Assembly: GCF_947259545.1 (NCBI RefSeq)
Contig: NZ_CAMYMK010000009.1
Span: 1 to 64,000 of the forward strand
Length of the DNA stretch: 64,000 nt
Source of the DNA: an uncultured Marinobacter sp.
GTDB taxonomy: Bacteria > Pseudomonadota > Gammaproteobacteria > Pseudomonadales > Oleiphilaceae
Direction of reading: 5' to 3'
This document shows, one piece after another, positions 42,275-50,448 of the stretch (position 1 is its first letter; each line of letters opens with the position of its first letter). The notes under the pieces are model-generated. The model ran no database searches, was not told the origin of the DNA, and saw nothing but the letters and a program-made list of their open reading frames with translations. Position numbers and translations under genes: made by a program.

Positions 42275-44719
42275 ATGAACGACGTTACCTACCACTATGA
42301 ACAACACCTGCCTTCACTGGGCCAGTTCCGCATTCGTCCCCTGCAATTGCCGGAGGATCTGTCGCTGATCCATCAGTGGCTCAGTGACGACCACGCCCGT
42401 TTCTGGGGCATGCAGGACATGTCGAAGAACGAGCTTGACGAGTTTTACCGCACCCTGCGGTCATCCGGGGAGGGGGATGCCTTTGTCGGTCTGCACAATA
42501 GTCAGCCCGCTTTCCTGATGGAGACCTATCAACCGGAGCAATCGCCACTGGCGGAACACTACCCGGTGCAATCCGGTGATCTGGGTATGCACATTCTGAT
42601 CGCCCCCACCGATCACCCCATTCGCGGATTCACCCGTGGTGTGTTCACCGTGATCATGGGGTTCCTGTTCGAAGCTCTGGATGCCCGACGCATTGTCGTC
42701 GAGCCGGACGTCAGCAACGATCGCATCCATGACCTGAATCGTTTTGCCGGTTTCCAGTATGACCGGATCATCTCATTACCGGACAAACAGGCTCACCTGG
42801 CGTTCTGCAACTATGCGCAGTTCCAGCAAGCCATGACCAACAACTCTCTGCTCAAGGAATCCAACATGACCACCGACCGGACCATTTCCCTCACCAACAA
42901 TCCCGCACTGGCGTGCGATCACCTGCAACCGGAGCTGTGGCAGCATGTGAATACGCTGCTGGTGCGTAAGGCCCTGAGCGAGTTTGCCCATGAGACGCTG
43001 CTTCAGCCAGACCCCCTGTCAGAGCAGGATGGCTGGCAGGAATATCGCGTAGTCGCGGACAACCCTGACGTCGAGTACCGTTTCCTCGGCAAAGTTCTTG
43101 CCCTGGAGCACTGGCACATCGATCCGTCGTCCATCCGCAAAGAAGTCGCTGGCGAGCAAACGGATGTGGACGCCATGCGCTTCATCATCGAGTTCCGCCA
43201 GACCCTGGGTATCCAGGACGCCATGCTACCGACGTACCTGGAAGAGATCGCCAGTACCCTCTATGGCAGCGCCTACAAACACCGCCGCCCGGGACTGGAT
43301 GTTACCTCGCTGGTGGATGCGGACTTCCAGCAGCTGGAATCCGCGATGATGGAAGGTCATCCCTGCTTCGTGGCCAACAACGGCCGCATCGGCTTCGACG
43401 CCCGCGACTACCAGGCCTATGCGCCGGAAGCGGGCACCCCCATCCGGCTGATCTGGGTGGCCGCACACAAGGACAGTACCACCGTGGCCAGCAGCGAAGA
43501 CCATGGTTTCAACGGCATGATACGGGAGGAGCTGGGAGACGAGCAGTTCGAAGCCTTCATGACGTTGCTGAAGCAACGGTCGCTGAACCCGGAGGATTAT
43601 TACCTGCTGCCCGTCCACCCATGGCAGTGGTACAACAAACTGGCCCACGTATTCGCGGCCGACATCGCCACCGAGAAACTGGTTTACCTGGGTGAGGGGC
43701 AGGACCGCTACCGCGCGCAACAATCCATCCGCACCTTCTTTAACACCGATCGGCCGCACCGGCATTACGTCAAGACCGCACTTTCCATTCTCAATATGGG
43801 TTTCATGCGGGGCTTGTCGCCCTACTACATGAGTACGACGCCGGCCATTAACGAATTCCTTTACGATCTGGTGAATCAGGACCCGTACCTGGCCAGCACC
43901 GGCTTCAGCCTGTTGCGGGAAGTGGCCGGTATCGGCTACACCAATGCCCATTTCGAAGAGGCTGTGGATAAGTACAGCCCTTACCGCAAGATGTTGTCGG
44001 CGCTGTGGCGGGAAAGCCCGATTCCGCAACTCAAAGACAACCAGAAACTGATGACCATGGCCGGGCTGCTCCACGTGGATGCCGGGGGCAATGCCCTGTT
44101 GCCGGCGCTGATTGCCGCCTCTGGCCTGGATAGCGAGAGCTGGATCCGGCGTTTCCTGCACGGCTACATGAGCCCCTTGCTGCATTGTTTCTATGCCCAC
44201 GACCTGGTTTTCATGCCCCATGGTGAAAACCTGATCCTGGTGCTGGAAAACCATGTCCCGGTGCGGGCCATCATGAAGGACATCGCCGAGGAAGCGGCCA
44301 TCATGAACACCGATATCCTGCTCTCGGAAGACGTTCGGCGGTTACAGGTGGAGGTACCGGAAGAGCTCAAGGTGCTGTCGATCTTCACCGACCTGTTCGA
44401 CTGCATTTTCCGCTTCATGGCGCCGATTCTCGATGAACAGGGGGATTTACCCGAATCCCGTTTCTGGCAGCTGGTGGCCGACTGTGTCCACGACTATCAG
44501 GTAGCCCATCCGGAGCTGGCCGACAAATTCCGCCGCCACGACCTGTTTGCTCCGGAATTCACCCGCTCCTGCCTGAATCGCCTGCAACTGGCCAACAACC
44601 AGCAGATGATCGACCTGGCGGACCCGGCGGGCAACCTCCAGTTCCATGGCACCCTGGTCAATCCCATTGCGTGTCACGCGCGGAAAAGCATGCCCGCAGA
44701 AGAAACAGTACGTGACTGA
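42275..44719 (+). CDS. Fused acyltransferase / NIS siderophore synthetase (BibC-like)
   Basis: 814 residues; I take the second ATG because AGGGA is correctly spaced to it. Residues about 12-190 are an AlcB/IucB-type GNAT acyltransferase (FRIRPLQLPEDLSLIHQWLSDDH, LGMHILIAP, RRIVVEPDVSNDRI). From about 200 an IucA/IucC-type NIS synthetase follows, with MEGHPCFVANNGRIGF, LLPVHPWQWYN, KTALSILNMGFMRGLSPYYM and FMPHGENLILVLE, then the FhuF-like C-terminal part. The first domain should succinylate or acetylate N-hydroxycadaverine; the second should condense and cyclise units through acyl adenylates. The Aliivibrio salmonicida BibC enzyme has this fusion. An internal AAGGA-N8-ATG (42866) marks the domain junction. 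Confidence 0.88.
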   Translation: MNDVTYHYEQHLPSLGQFRIRPLQLPEDLSLIHQWLSDDHARFWGMQDMSKNELDEFYRTLRSSGEGDAFVGLHNSQPAFLMETYQPEQSPLAEHYPVQSGDLGMHILIAPTDHPIRGFTRGVFTVIMGFLFEALDARRIVVEPDVSNDRIHDLNRFAGFQYDRIISLPDKQAHLAFCNYAQFQQAMTNNSLLKESNMTTDRTISLTNNPALACDHLQPELWQHVNTLLVRKALSEFAHETLLQPDPLSEQDGWQEYRVVADNPDVEYRFLGKVLALEHWHIDPSSIRKEVAGEQTDVDAMRFIIEFRQTLGIQDAMLPTYLEEIASTLYGSAYKHRRPGLDVTSLVDADFQQLESAMMEGHPCFVANNGRIGFDARDYQAYAPEAGTPIRLIWVAAHKDSTTVASSEDHGFNGMIREELGDEQFEAFMTLLKQRSLNPEDYYLLPVHPWQWYNKLAHVFAADIATEKLVYLGEGQDRYRAQQSIRTFFNTDRPHRHYVKTALSILNMGFMRGLSPYYMSTTPAINEFLYDLVNQDPYLASTGFSLLREVAGIGYTNAHFEEAVDKYSPYRKMLSALWRESPIPQLKDNQKLMTMAGLLHVDAGGNALLPALIAASGLDSESWIRRFLHGYMSPLLHCFYAHDLVFMPHGENLILVLENHVPVRAIMKDIAEEAAIMNTDILLSEDVRRLQVEVPEELKVLSIFTDLFDCIFRFMAPILDEQGDLPESRFWQLVADCVHDYQVAHPELADKFRRHDLFAPEFTRSCLNRLQLANNQQMIDLADPAGNLQFHGTLVNPIACHARKSMPAEETVRD

Positions 44720-44735
44720 GTGATATCCGGATAAG

Positions 44736-44774
44736 TTGACTTTCACACGCCACCTATTGAGAATGCGTCGCATT
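44736..44774 (+). promoter_or_regulatory. Promoter of the TonB receptor gene with Fur-like operator
   Basis: TTGACT (44736-44741), a 17-base spacer and GAGAAT (44759-44764), the same layout and hexamers as the promoter at 38089. ATTGAGAATGCGTC resembles one half of a Fur box but the other half is weak. A 13-base perfect palindrome AATGCGTCGCATT (44762-44774) overlaps it and could be a second operator. Confidence 0.6.
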
Positions 44775-44800
44775 AAAATTTTCATTTGGAGTATTATTTG

Positions 44801-46951
44801 ATGAAAACCCCATCTAACACCGATCATCTTTTAAAGCCTTCGGGGCTGGCTCTGGCGATTGCAGGCTGTCTTCTGAGTTCTGTACTGCAGGCCCAGGAAA
44901 CCGATGTGGAAGAGCTGGACGCCATTGAGGTATCCGCAGATGCGTCCAATAGTGGCACGACTCCGATAGACGGTTATGCGGCAGATACCACCGTTACCGG
45001 CACCAAGACCGCCACCGCCATCACCGAAACACCCCAGTCCATCACCACGGTGACCGCCGACGAGATCAAGGATCAGAACGCGGCCAATCTTGGCGAAGTA
45101 TTGCGCTACACCGCCGGAGCCCGGGGCGAAACCTTCGGTTTCGAGCCTCGCACCACCTTCCTGAGAATTCGCGGCTTCGATGTCGCCACCAGCGGTATTT
45201 TCCGCGACGGACTCAAGCTCAGTAATCCGAATTTTGCCGCAGGCTACAGTCTGGAGCCCTACGGTGCAGAGCGTATCGATGTATTAAAGGGACCGTCCTC
45301 AATTCTCTATGGCCAGGCCGGTCCTGGTGGTCTGGTTAACTATGTATCGAAACGGCCGACCTTCGATACCCGTCGTGAGGTGCGAGTCGAAGCCGGCACC
45401 AATGAACTGGTCCAGGGCCAGTTCGACATCAGCGGAGCGGTCAATGACAGTGACACACTGGCGCTCCGGCTTGTCGGCCTGGTACGCGACAGTGAGACCC
45501 AGGTGGACTTCGTGGATGACGACCGAAAGTACCTGGCCCCAAGCCTGACCTGGCAGCCTACCGACGCCACCCGTTTCACTGTGTTGGCCCACTGGCAATA
45601 CGACGATACACAGCCGTCTCAGCGTTATCCCCTGCAAGGCACCCTGGAGCCCAATCCCAACGGCAAGATTCCCGACAACCGGTTCACCGGTGAGCCCGGC
45701 TTCGACAACTATGAACGTCGGGAAAATGCGCTGGGCTATGAGTTCGAGCACATCATCAATGATCAGGTGACGGTGCGACAGAATGTGCGCAACTACCGCA
45801 ACGATGTGGACGATCAAACGATCTATACGACCAGCCTTCTTCCCGATCAGCGCACGATCACCCGTGCCCGCTTTGACAGCTTCGGGCGGATCGACGGTTT
45901 GAATGTGGACAACCAGGTGGAAATTGGCTTCAACACCGGGGCGGCGGATCACACCGTTCTGGTGGGACTGGACCATCAGGATATCGACGTCAGTTCCCGG
46001 CAGTTCTTCGGGGCTGCCAGCAACCTGGATATTTTTGAGCCTCAGTATGGTGCGGCCGTTGCAGATGCCCCCATTTTCAAGGATGACGAGGGTGAACTGA
46101 AACAGACCGGCGTCTATCTCCAGGACCAGATTCGGTGGGATCGCTGGACCCTGTCCCTTGGTGGTCGCTATGACAATGCCCGCAGCGAAACCCTCAGCAA
46201 TCTTTCCGGCACCACGGCCAGCCGCGATGATGAGGAATTCAGTGGTCGTGCGGGTGTGACCTACCGCTTCGACAACGGTCTGTCACCGTATATCAGCTAC
46301 ATGGAATCGTTCCTGCCGACCACCGGTACCGATGCTAATGGCCAGCCATTCGCGCCTGAAACCGCGCATCAGTATGAGGTCGGGGTCAAATATCAACCGA
46401 CCAGTCGCACCCTTGTTACCCTCGCTTACTTTGACCTCACACGGGAAGATTACCTGACGACCAATCCGACCTCTTTCCTGAGTGAACAGAAGGGCGAGGC
46501 CCGTTCCAGGGGCGTGGAACTTGAGGCCCGCGGCCAGTTAGCCATGGGTCTGGAACTGATCGCCAGCTATGCCTACACCGACGCGGAAATTACCGAAGCC
46601 AGCAATCCCGTTGAGGAAGGTGAACCGCTGGAATACACCCCGGAACATGAAGCCTCACTCTGGAGCAAGTATGCCTTCAGCGGTGGACCGCTCCATGGCC
46701 TCAGCCTTGGCGCCGGCGTGCGCTACACAGGTGACAGCAACGGTGCCTTATTCAACGGACCAAACAGCCAGCTGGAAGTACCCAGCGTGACGCTGGTGGA
46801 TGCCTCCATCACCTACGATATCGGCGAGGTGGCCCTGGGGCTTCACGCCCAGAATCTGCTGGACAAGGATTACGTGGGCACTGCTTTCGACAGCTCCGCC
46901 ACTTACGGCCTTCGCCGTGAGGTCACCGGTTCCGTCACCTACCGGTTCTGA
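44801..46951 (+). CDS. TonB-dependent siderophore receptor
   Basis: 716 residues from MKTPSNTDHLL; the track's TTG start is five codons earlier. Signal peptide (LALAIAGCLLSSVLQAQ), a TonB box around DAIEVSA, the plug domain with ETPQSITTVTADEI, FLRIRGFDVATSGIFRDGL and VLKGPSSILYGQAGPGGLVNYVSKRP, then a 22-strand type barrel ending with aromatic TGSVTYRF. It imports the ferric siderophore across the outer membrane with TonB energy. It is read from its own promoter directly downstream of the biosynthetic genes. Similarity in style is to FoxA/FhuE-like hydroxamate receptors. Confidence 0.92.
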   Translation: MKTPSNTDHLLKPSGLALAIAGCLLSSVLQAQETDVEELDAIEVSADASNSGTTPIDGYAADTTVTGTKTATAITETPQSITTVTADEIKDQNAANLGEVLRYTAGARGETFGFEPRTTFLRIRGFDVATSGIFRDGLKLSNPNFAAGYSLEPYGAERIDVLKGPSSILYGQAGPGGLVNYVSKRPTFDTRREVRVEAGTNELVQGQFDISGAVNDSDTLALRLVGLVRDSETQVDFVDDDRKYLAPSLTWQPTDATRFTVLAHWQYDDTQPSQRYPLQGTLEPNPNGKIPDNRFTGEPGFDNYERRENALGYEFEHIINDQVTVRQNVRNYRNDVDDQTIYTTSLLPDQRTITRARFDSFGRIDGLNVDNQVEIGFNTGAADHTVLVGLDHQDIDVSSRQFFGAASNLDIFEPQYGAAVADAPIFKDDEGELKQTGVYLQDQIRWDRWTLSLGGRYDNARSETLSNLSGTTASRDDEEFSGRAGVTYRFDNGLSPYISYMESFLPTTGTDANGQPFAPETAHQYEVGVKYQPTSRTLVTLAYFDLTREDYLTTNPTSFLSEQKGEARSRGVELEARGQLAMGLELIASYAYTDAEITEASNPVEEGEPLEYTPEHEASLWSKYAFSGGPLHGLSLGAGVRYTGDSNGALFNGPNSQLEVPSVTLVDASITYDIGEVALGLHAQNLLDKDYVGTAFDSSATYGLRREVTGSVTYRF

Positions 46952-46957
46952 AACTGC

Positions 46958-46993
46958 TTCAACCAACGTGACAGGGACGTCACGGTGGTTGAA
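46958..46993 (+). terminator. Possible hairpin terminator after the receptor gene
   Basis: TTCAACCA and TGGTTGAA, with an inner CGTGAC/GTCACG pair, form a long stem six bases past the stop. There is no T tract, so it may stabilise the transcript end or need help to terminate. Confidence 0.4.
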
Positions 46994-47125
46994 ATTCTCC
47001 CTGACACCCTTACCTAACATATGCCCGCCATGCAGGCGGAATTCCTTGACGAATCAATAGATTATTTTATGGCACAGTCCTCCGGTCCGGGGGGCTGTGC
47101 GGTAGAACGATAAGGAGGTTCGACT

Positions 47126-48061
47126 ATGGAAATTCGTACTGATGACTTTTATCCAACCCGTCTGGAACGGCCCACATCCAGCTTTGAGCGGCTGGACCCG
47201 GTTATCCACAGCACCGGACCACAACGGCACGATGGCCCGTTAAGTGAAACCGAGCTGGCCCGATACGAACGGGACGGTTTCCTGGTGTTCAACAATTTCC
47301 TCGATCCCGCCACGGTGGAACGATTCCGCGAGGACCTGCGGGCCTATGAGGAGGATGACGCGGTGCTGCAATCGGAAGGCACCATCACCGAGCCGGGTAA
47401 ACGCGAGATCCGCTCCATCTTCGGGATTCATGAGCTTTCGGACCGGTTCGACAAGCTCACCCGGGATCCCAGGATTCTCGACATGGTGCATCAGCTGCTC
47501 GGAAGTGAGGCCTACATTCACCAGTCCCGTATCAACTTCAAGCCGGGTTTCCATGGCAAAGGGTTCGACTGGCACTCGGACTTTGAAACCTGGCACGCCG
47601 AAGACGGCATGCCACGTATGCGGTCAGTGAGTTTTTCCATTGCACTGACCGACAACACCCCCTTCAACGGCCCGCTGATGCTGGTGCCGGGCTCCCACAA
47701 GACCTTTATTCCCTGTGTCGGTCGGACACCGGAGGACAATTACCAGTCATCCCTGAAAAAACAGGAACTGGGTGTGCCCAGTAACCGGGACCTGGACCGG
47801 ATGATCGACCAGCATGGCATTACGGCACCGACAGGCCCCGCCGGGTCATTGATCATTTTCGAGTGCAATACCCTGCACGCATCCAATGCCAACATGTCGC
47901 CCTGGCCCAGAAGTAACCTGTTCTTCGTGTACAACAGTGTGGAAAACCAGGTGGTGGAGCCGTTTTGTGGCAACAAGCCCCGGCCGGATTTTCTGGGCAA
48001 CCGCACCCACACTGACGCTTTACAGCCACTGCAAGTCCCGATTCTGGACCGCACCGGCTAA
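47126..48061 (+). CDS. ectD: Ectoine 5-hydroxylase
   Basis: 311 residues of the Fe(II)/2-oxoglutarate dioxygenase (PhyH) family. The ectoine hydroxylase signature FDWHSDFETWHAEDGMPRMR is complete; His150, Asp152 and His251 are the iron ligands, and RSNLFFVYN contains the 2-oxoglutarate-binding Arg. It converts ectoine to 5-hydroxyectoine, a protectant against salt, heat and drying. An ideal AAGGAGGT lies before the start. The ectABC genes are not in the window, so ectoine must be made or imported through genes elsewhere. It carries one exact DnaA box (47202-47210). Confidence 0.94.
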   Translation: MEIRTDDFYPTRLERPTSSFERLDPVIHSTGPQRHDGPLSETELARYERDGFLVFNNFLDPATVERFREDLRAYEEDDAVLQSEGTITEPGKREIRSIFGIHELSDRFDKLTRDPRILDMVHQLLGSEAYIHQSRINFKPGFHGKGFDWHSDFETWHAEDGMPRMRSVSFSIALTDNTPFNGPLMLVPGSHKTFIPCVGRTPEDNYQSSLKKQELGVPSNRDLDRMIDQHGITAPTGPAGSLIIFECNTLHASNANMSPWPRSNLFFVYNSVENQVVEPFCGNKPRPDFLGNRTHTDALQPLQVPILDRTG

Positions 48062-48098
48062 GCACCCTCCCTACCAAGCGGGGGGTGCCTGCTCCCCG

Positions 48099-48845
48099 TC
48101 AAAGGCCGTATTTGGTCTCGATGGCATCGTACATACCGGTTTCGTGAACCTTGTTCAGGGCCGCGTTTAACTCATCAACCACACTGTCCGGAGTGGCGGG
48201 ATTGATCGCCAGGTACAGCTCGGTGTCATTGAAGGAGTAGACCGGTTCCAGGCCTTCCACATCCTGCTGGGACGCAAAGTAGGGGCCGGCCAGACGGTCG
48301 GCGATCCACAGGTCAACCTGACCCAGTTCCAGGCGCTTGGGGTTCAGGTCGTCGCTGTCCAGTGCCGAGACCTCATAACCACGTTCCAGCAGGTACTCGG
48401 TCATCACATCGTTGCGGTAGCCACCAAACAACAATCCCCGGGCATCCTCCAGTCTGTCGATCTTCAGGTCGGTGTTGGCGGGTGCAAAAATCGTCCACAG
48501 GTTCTTCGTCAGCGGCCCTACCCACTTGAACATGGGCGCGCGCTTCTCGGTATAAGTGGTGCAGAAGATACCGTGGTTCTTCTTGTTCCTGGCGCGATTA
48601 TAGCCATAGTCCCAGTTACGGAGCTTGATCACGTAGTCGAGAGTGGTATGGCTGAGGATGGCCTTGACCATTTCGGTACACAGGCCATCAATGCTGTCAC
48701 CCTTATGCTCAAAGGCACGGCCAGTGGCACTCATGTTATAGGGCGGGAAGTTCTCGGTGTAAAAGTAGAGCTTTTCGGATGCGCTTACCTGGGGGGCCGA
48801 AGCCAGCGCCAGGATCAGAGACAGGAAAATAGACAGGTTCCGCAC
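48099..48845 (-). CDS. Orphan family-3 periplasmic solute-binding protein
   Basis: 248 residues from GTG with AAGGAG upstream. Signal peptide LSLILALASAPQVSA, then EKLYFYTENFPPYNMS, the opening of amino-acid-type SBP_bac_3 proteins, with GLCTEMVKAILSH and DLWIADRLAGPYF. It is convergent with ectD and has no permease partner nearby. The divergent subgroup with such sequences often acts as stand-alone periplasmic sensors; the ligand is unknown. Confidence 0.83.
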   Translation of the reverse strand: MRNLSIFLSLILALASAPQVSASEKLYFYTENFPPYNMSATGRAFEHKGDSIDGLCTEMVKAILSHTTLDYVIKLRNWDYGYNRARNKKNHGIFCTTYTEKRAPMFKWVGPLTKNLWTIFAPANTDLKIDRLEDARGLLFGGYRNDVMTEYLLERGYEVSALDSDDLNPKRLELGQVDLWIADRLAGPYFASQQDVEGLEPVYSFNDTELYLAINPATPDSVVDELNAALNKVHETGMYDAIETKYGL

Positions 48846-48988
48846 AGCGTTTCTCCTTGCAATGGTGTTCGCACCACAAGGTTGTGGCGCGTTCGTTATG
48901 CGGCGGAGGAGTCTACCTGATGATTTAACAGGGTTTTATACAATTCCTGTGTGTTTTCGTAAGGGCGGATCGTCCTTGGCGGATTGCG

Positions 48989-50353
48989 CTATTTTCCAAT
49001 GCAGAAACTGCTGAATATTTTCCCCAGCAGGTCGTCCGGCGTCATCACCCCGGTGATTTCTCCCAGGGCGTCCTGAGCGGCACGCAGATCTTCCGCTAAC
49101 AGCTCACCGGCACCAAAACCGTCCAGCTGACCCTGCCCCTGAAGCATGGAATCACGGGCACGCTCCAAAGCATCAAGATGCCGGCGACGGGCCAGGAACC
49201 CACCTTCGGTGGTTGCGGCAAAGCCCATACACTGCTTCAGGTGATCCCGCAGAATCTCCAACCCGTCCGCAGACTTGGCGGCCAGACGAATCACCGGGGC
49301 AGGCGGGTTATCCACAAGCCCGATGGTTTCTCCGGACAGATCCACCTTGTTGCGGATGACCGTCACCGGTGCCGAGGCCGGCAACTGATCGATAAAGTCC
49401 GGCCAGATCTCGTGCGGGGTGGTTTCCGGTGTTGTGGTGGCGTCCACTATCAACAGGATCCGGTCCGCCTGGCGGATTTCATCCCAGGCCCGGGCAATGC
49501 CAATCTGTTCGACCTCATCGGGGCTGTCCCGCAGTCCGGCGGTGTCAATGATGTGCAGGGGCATGCCATCGATGTGGATATGTTCCCGCAACACGTCCCG
49601 GGTCGTGCCTTCGATGGCGGTCACGATAGCCGCTTCACGGCCCGCGAGGGCATTGAGCAGGCTCGATTTGCCGGCATTGGGGCGGCCGGCAATCACCACC
49701 TTCATACCATCACGGAGGATAGTGCCCTGTTGTGCTTCTCCCAGTATGCCGTCCAGGTCGGTGATCAGTTGCTGCAGGTCGGCGGCCACCTTTCCATCGG
49801 CAAGAAAGTCGATCTCTTCCTCCGGGAAATCGATCGCCGCCTCCACGTAGATGCGCAAGTGGGTGACTGCTTCCACCAGGTTCTCGATACGGCGGGAAAA
49901 CACCCCCTGCATGGAGCGAACCGCGCATCGCGCGGCCTGCTCCGAACTGCTCTCAATCAGGTCGGCAATGGCTTCGGCCTGGGTGAGGTCCAGTTTGTCA
50001 TTGAGAAACGCCCGTTCGGAGAACTCCCCGGGCCGTGCGAGGCGAGCGCCGAGGTCACAGACCTGGCGAAGCAGCAGGTCCAGGATTACCGTGCCGCCAT
50101 GGCCCTGGAGTTCAAAGACATCCTCTCCGGTAAAGGAATTGGGGTTGGGGAAGAACAGCCCAATGCCTTCATCGATCAGCTGGTTCTGCTGGTCGTAAAA
50201 CGGGCCGTAATGGGCGTAGCGGGGCCGGGGTTCATACCCCAGCATCCGACAGGCAATCTCCCGCGCTTCCGGGCCGGATACACGGACAATACCGACACCG
50301 GCCTGACCCGGAGCGGTGGCAATGGCGGCAATGGTATCGGTCACGTATTGCAT
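48989..50353 (-). CDS. mnmE: tRNA modification GTPase MnmE
   Basis: 454 residues. The N-terminal tetrahydrofolate-binding domain begins [26 protein letters not shown]; an inserted G domain carries [29 protein letters not shown] and RNKVDLS; the protein ends FCIGK, the essential cysteine tail. With MnmG it modifies U34 of tRNA. An exact DnaA box lies in its sequence (49308-49316). A GGCTCC...GGAGCC hairpin separates it from yidC without a clear T run. Confidence 0.97.
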   Translation of the reverse strand: MQYVTDTIAAIATAPGQAGVGIVRVSGPEAREIACRMLGYEPRPRYAHYGPFYDQQNQLIDEGIGLFFPNPNSFTGEDVFELQGHGGTVILDLLLRQVCDLGARLARPGEFSERAFLNDKLDLTQAEAIADLIESSSEQAARCAVRSMQGVFSRRIENLVEAVTHLRIYVEAAIDFPEEEIDFLADGKVAADLQQLITDLDGILGEAQQGTILRDGMKVVIAGRPNAGKSSLLNALAGREAAIVTAIEGTTRDVLREHIHIDGMPLHIIDTAGLRDSPDEVEQIGIARAWDEIRQADRILLIVDATTTPETTPHEIWPDFIDQLPASAPVTVIRNKVDLSGETIGLVDNPPAPVIRLAAKSADGLEILRDHLKQCMGFAATTEGGFLARRRHLDALERARDSMLQGQGQLDGFGAGELLAEDLRAAQDALGEITGVMTPDDLLGKIFSSFCIGK

Positions 50354-50448
50354 GTGTTGTGTAACATCCTTTCCAGTAGCCCTGAACCAGCAAAGGCTCC
50401 ACGAAGGAGCCTCTGTCAGGTTACGGTGTCAGACACACTATCCGCAGA

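Noticed and set aside
42275-44719. Fusion protein as an assembly or sequencing artefact
   Set aside because: The frame is open with sensible coding character across the junction, and the same fusion is known in the bisucaberin enzyme BibC.
38177-46951. Petrobactin or aerobactin assignment for the siderophore cluster
   Set aside because: No asb-type catechol genes are present and there is a single NIS synthetase fused to an acyltransferase; the decarboxylase points to a diamine backbone instead of free lysine or spermidine.
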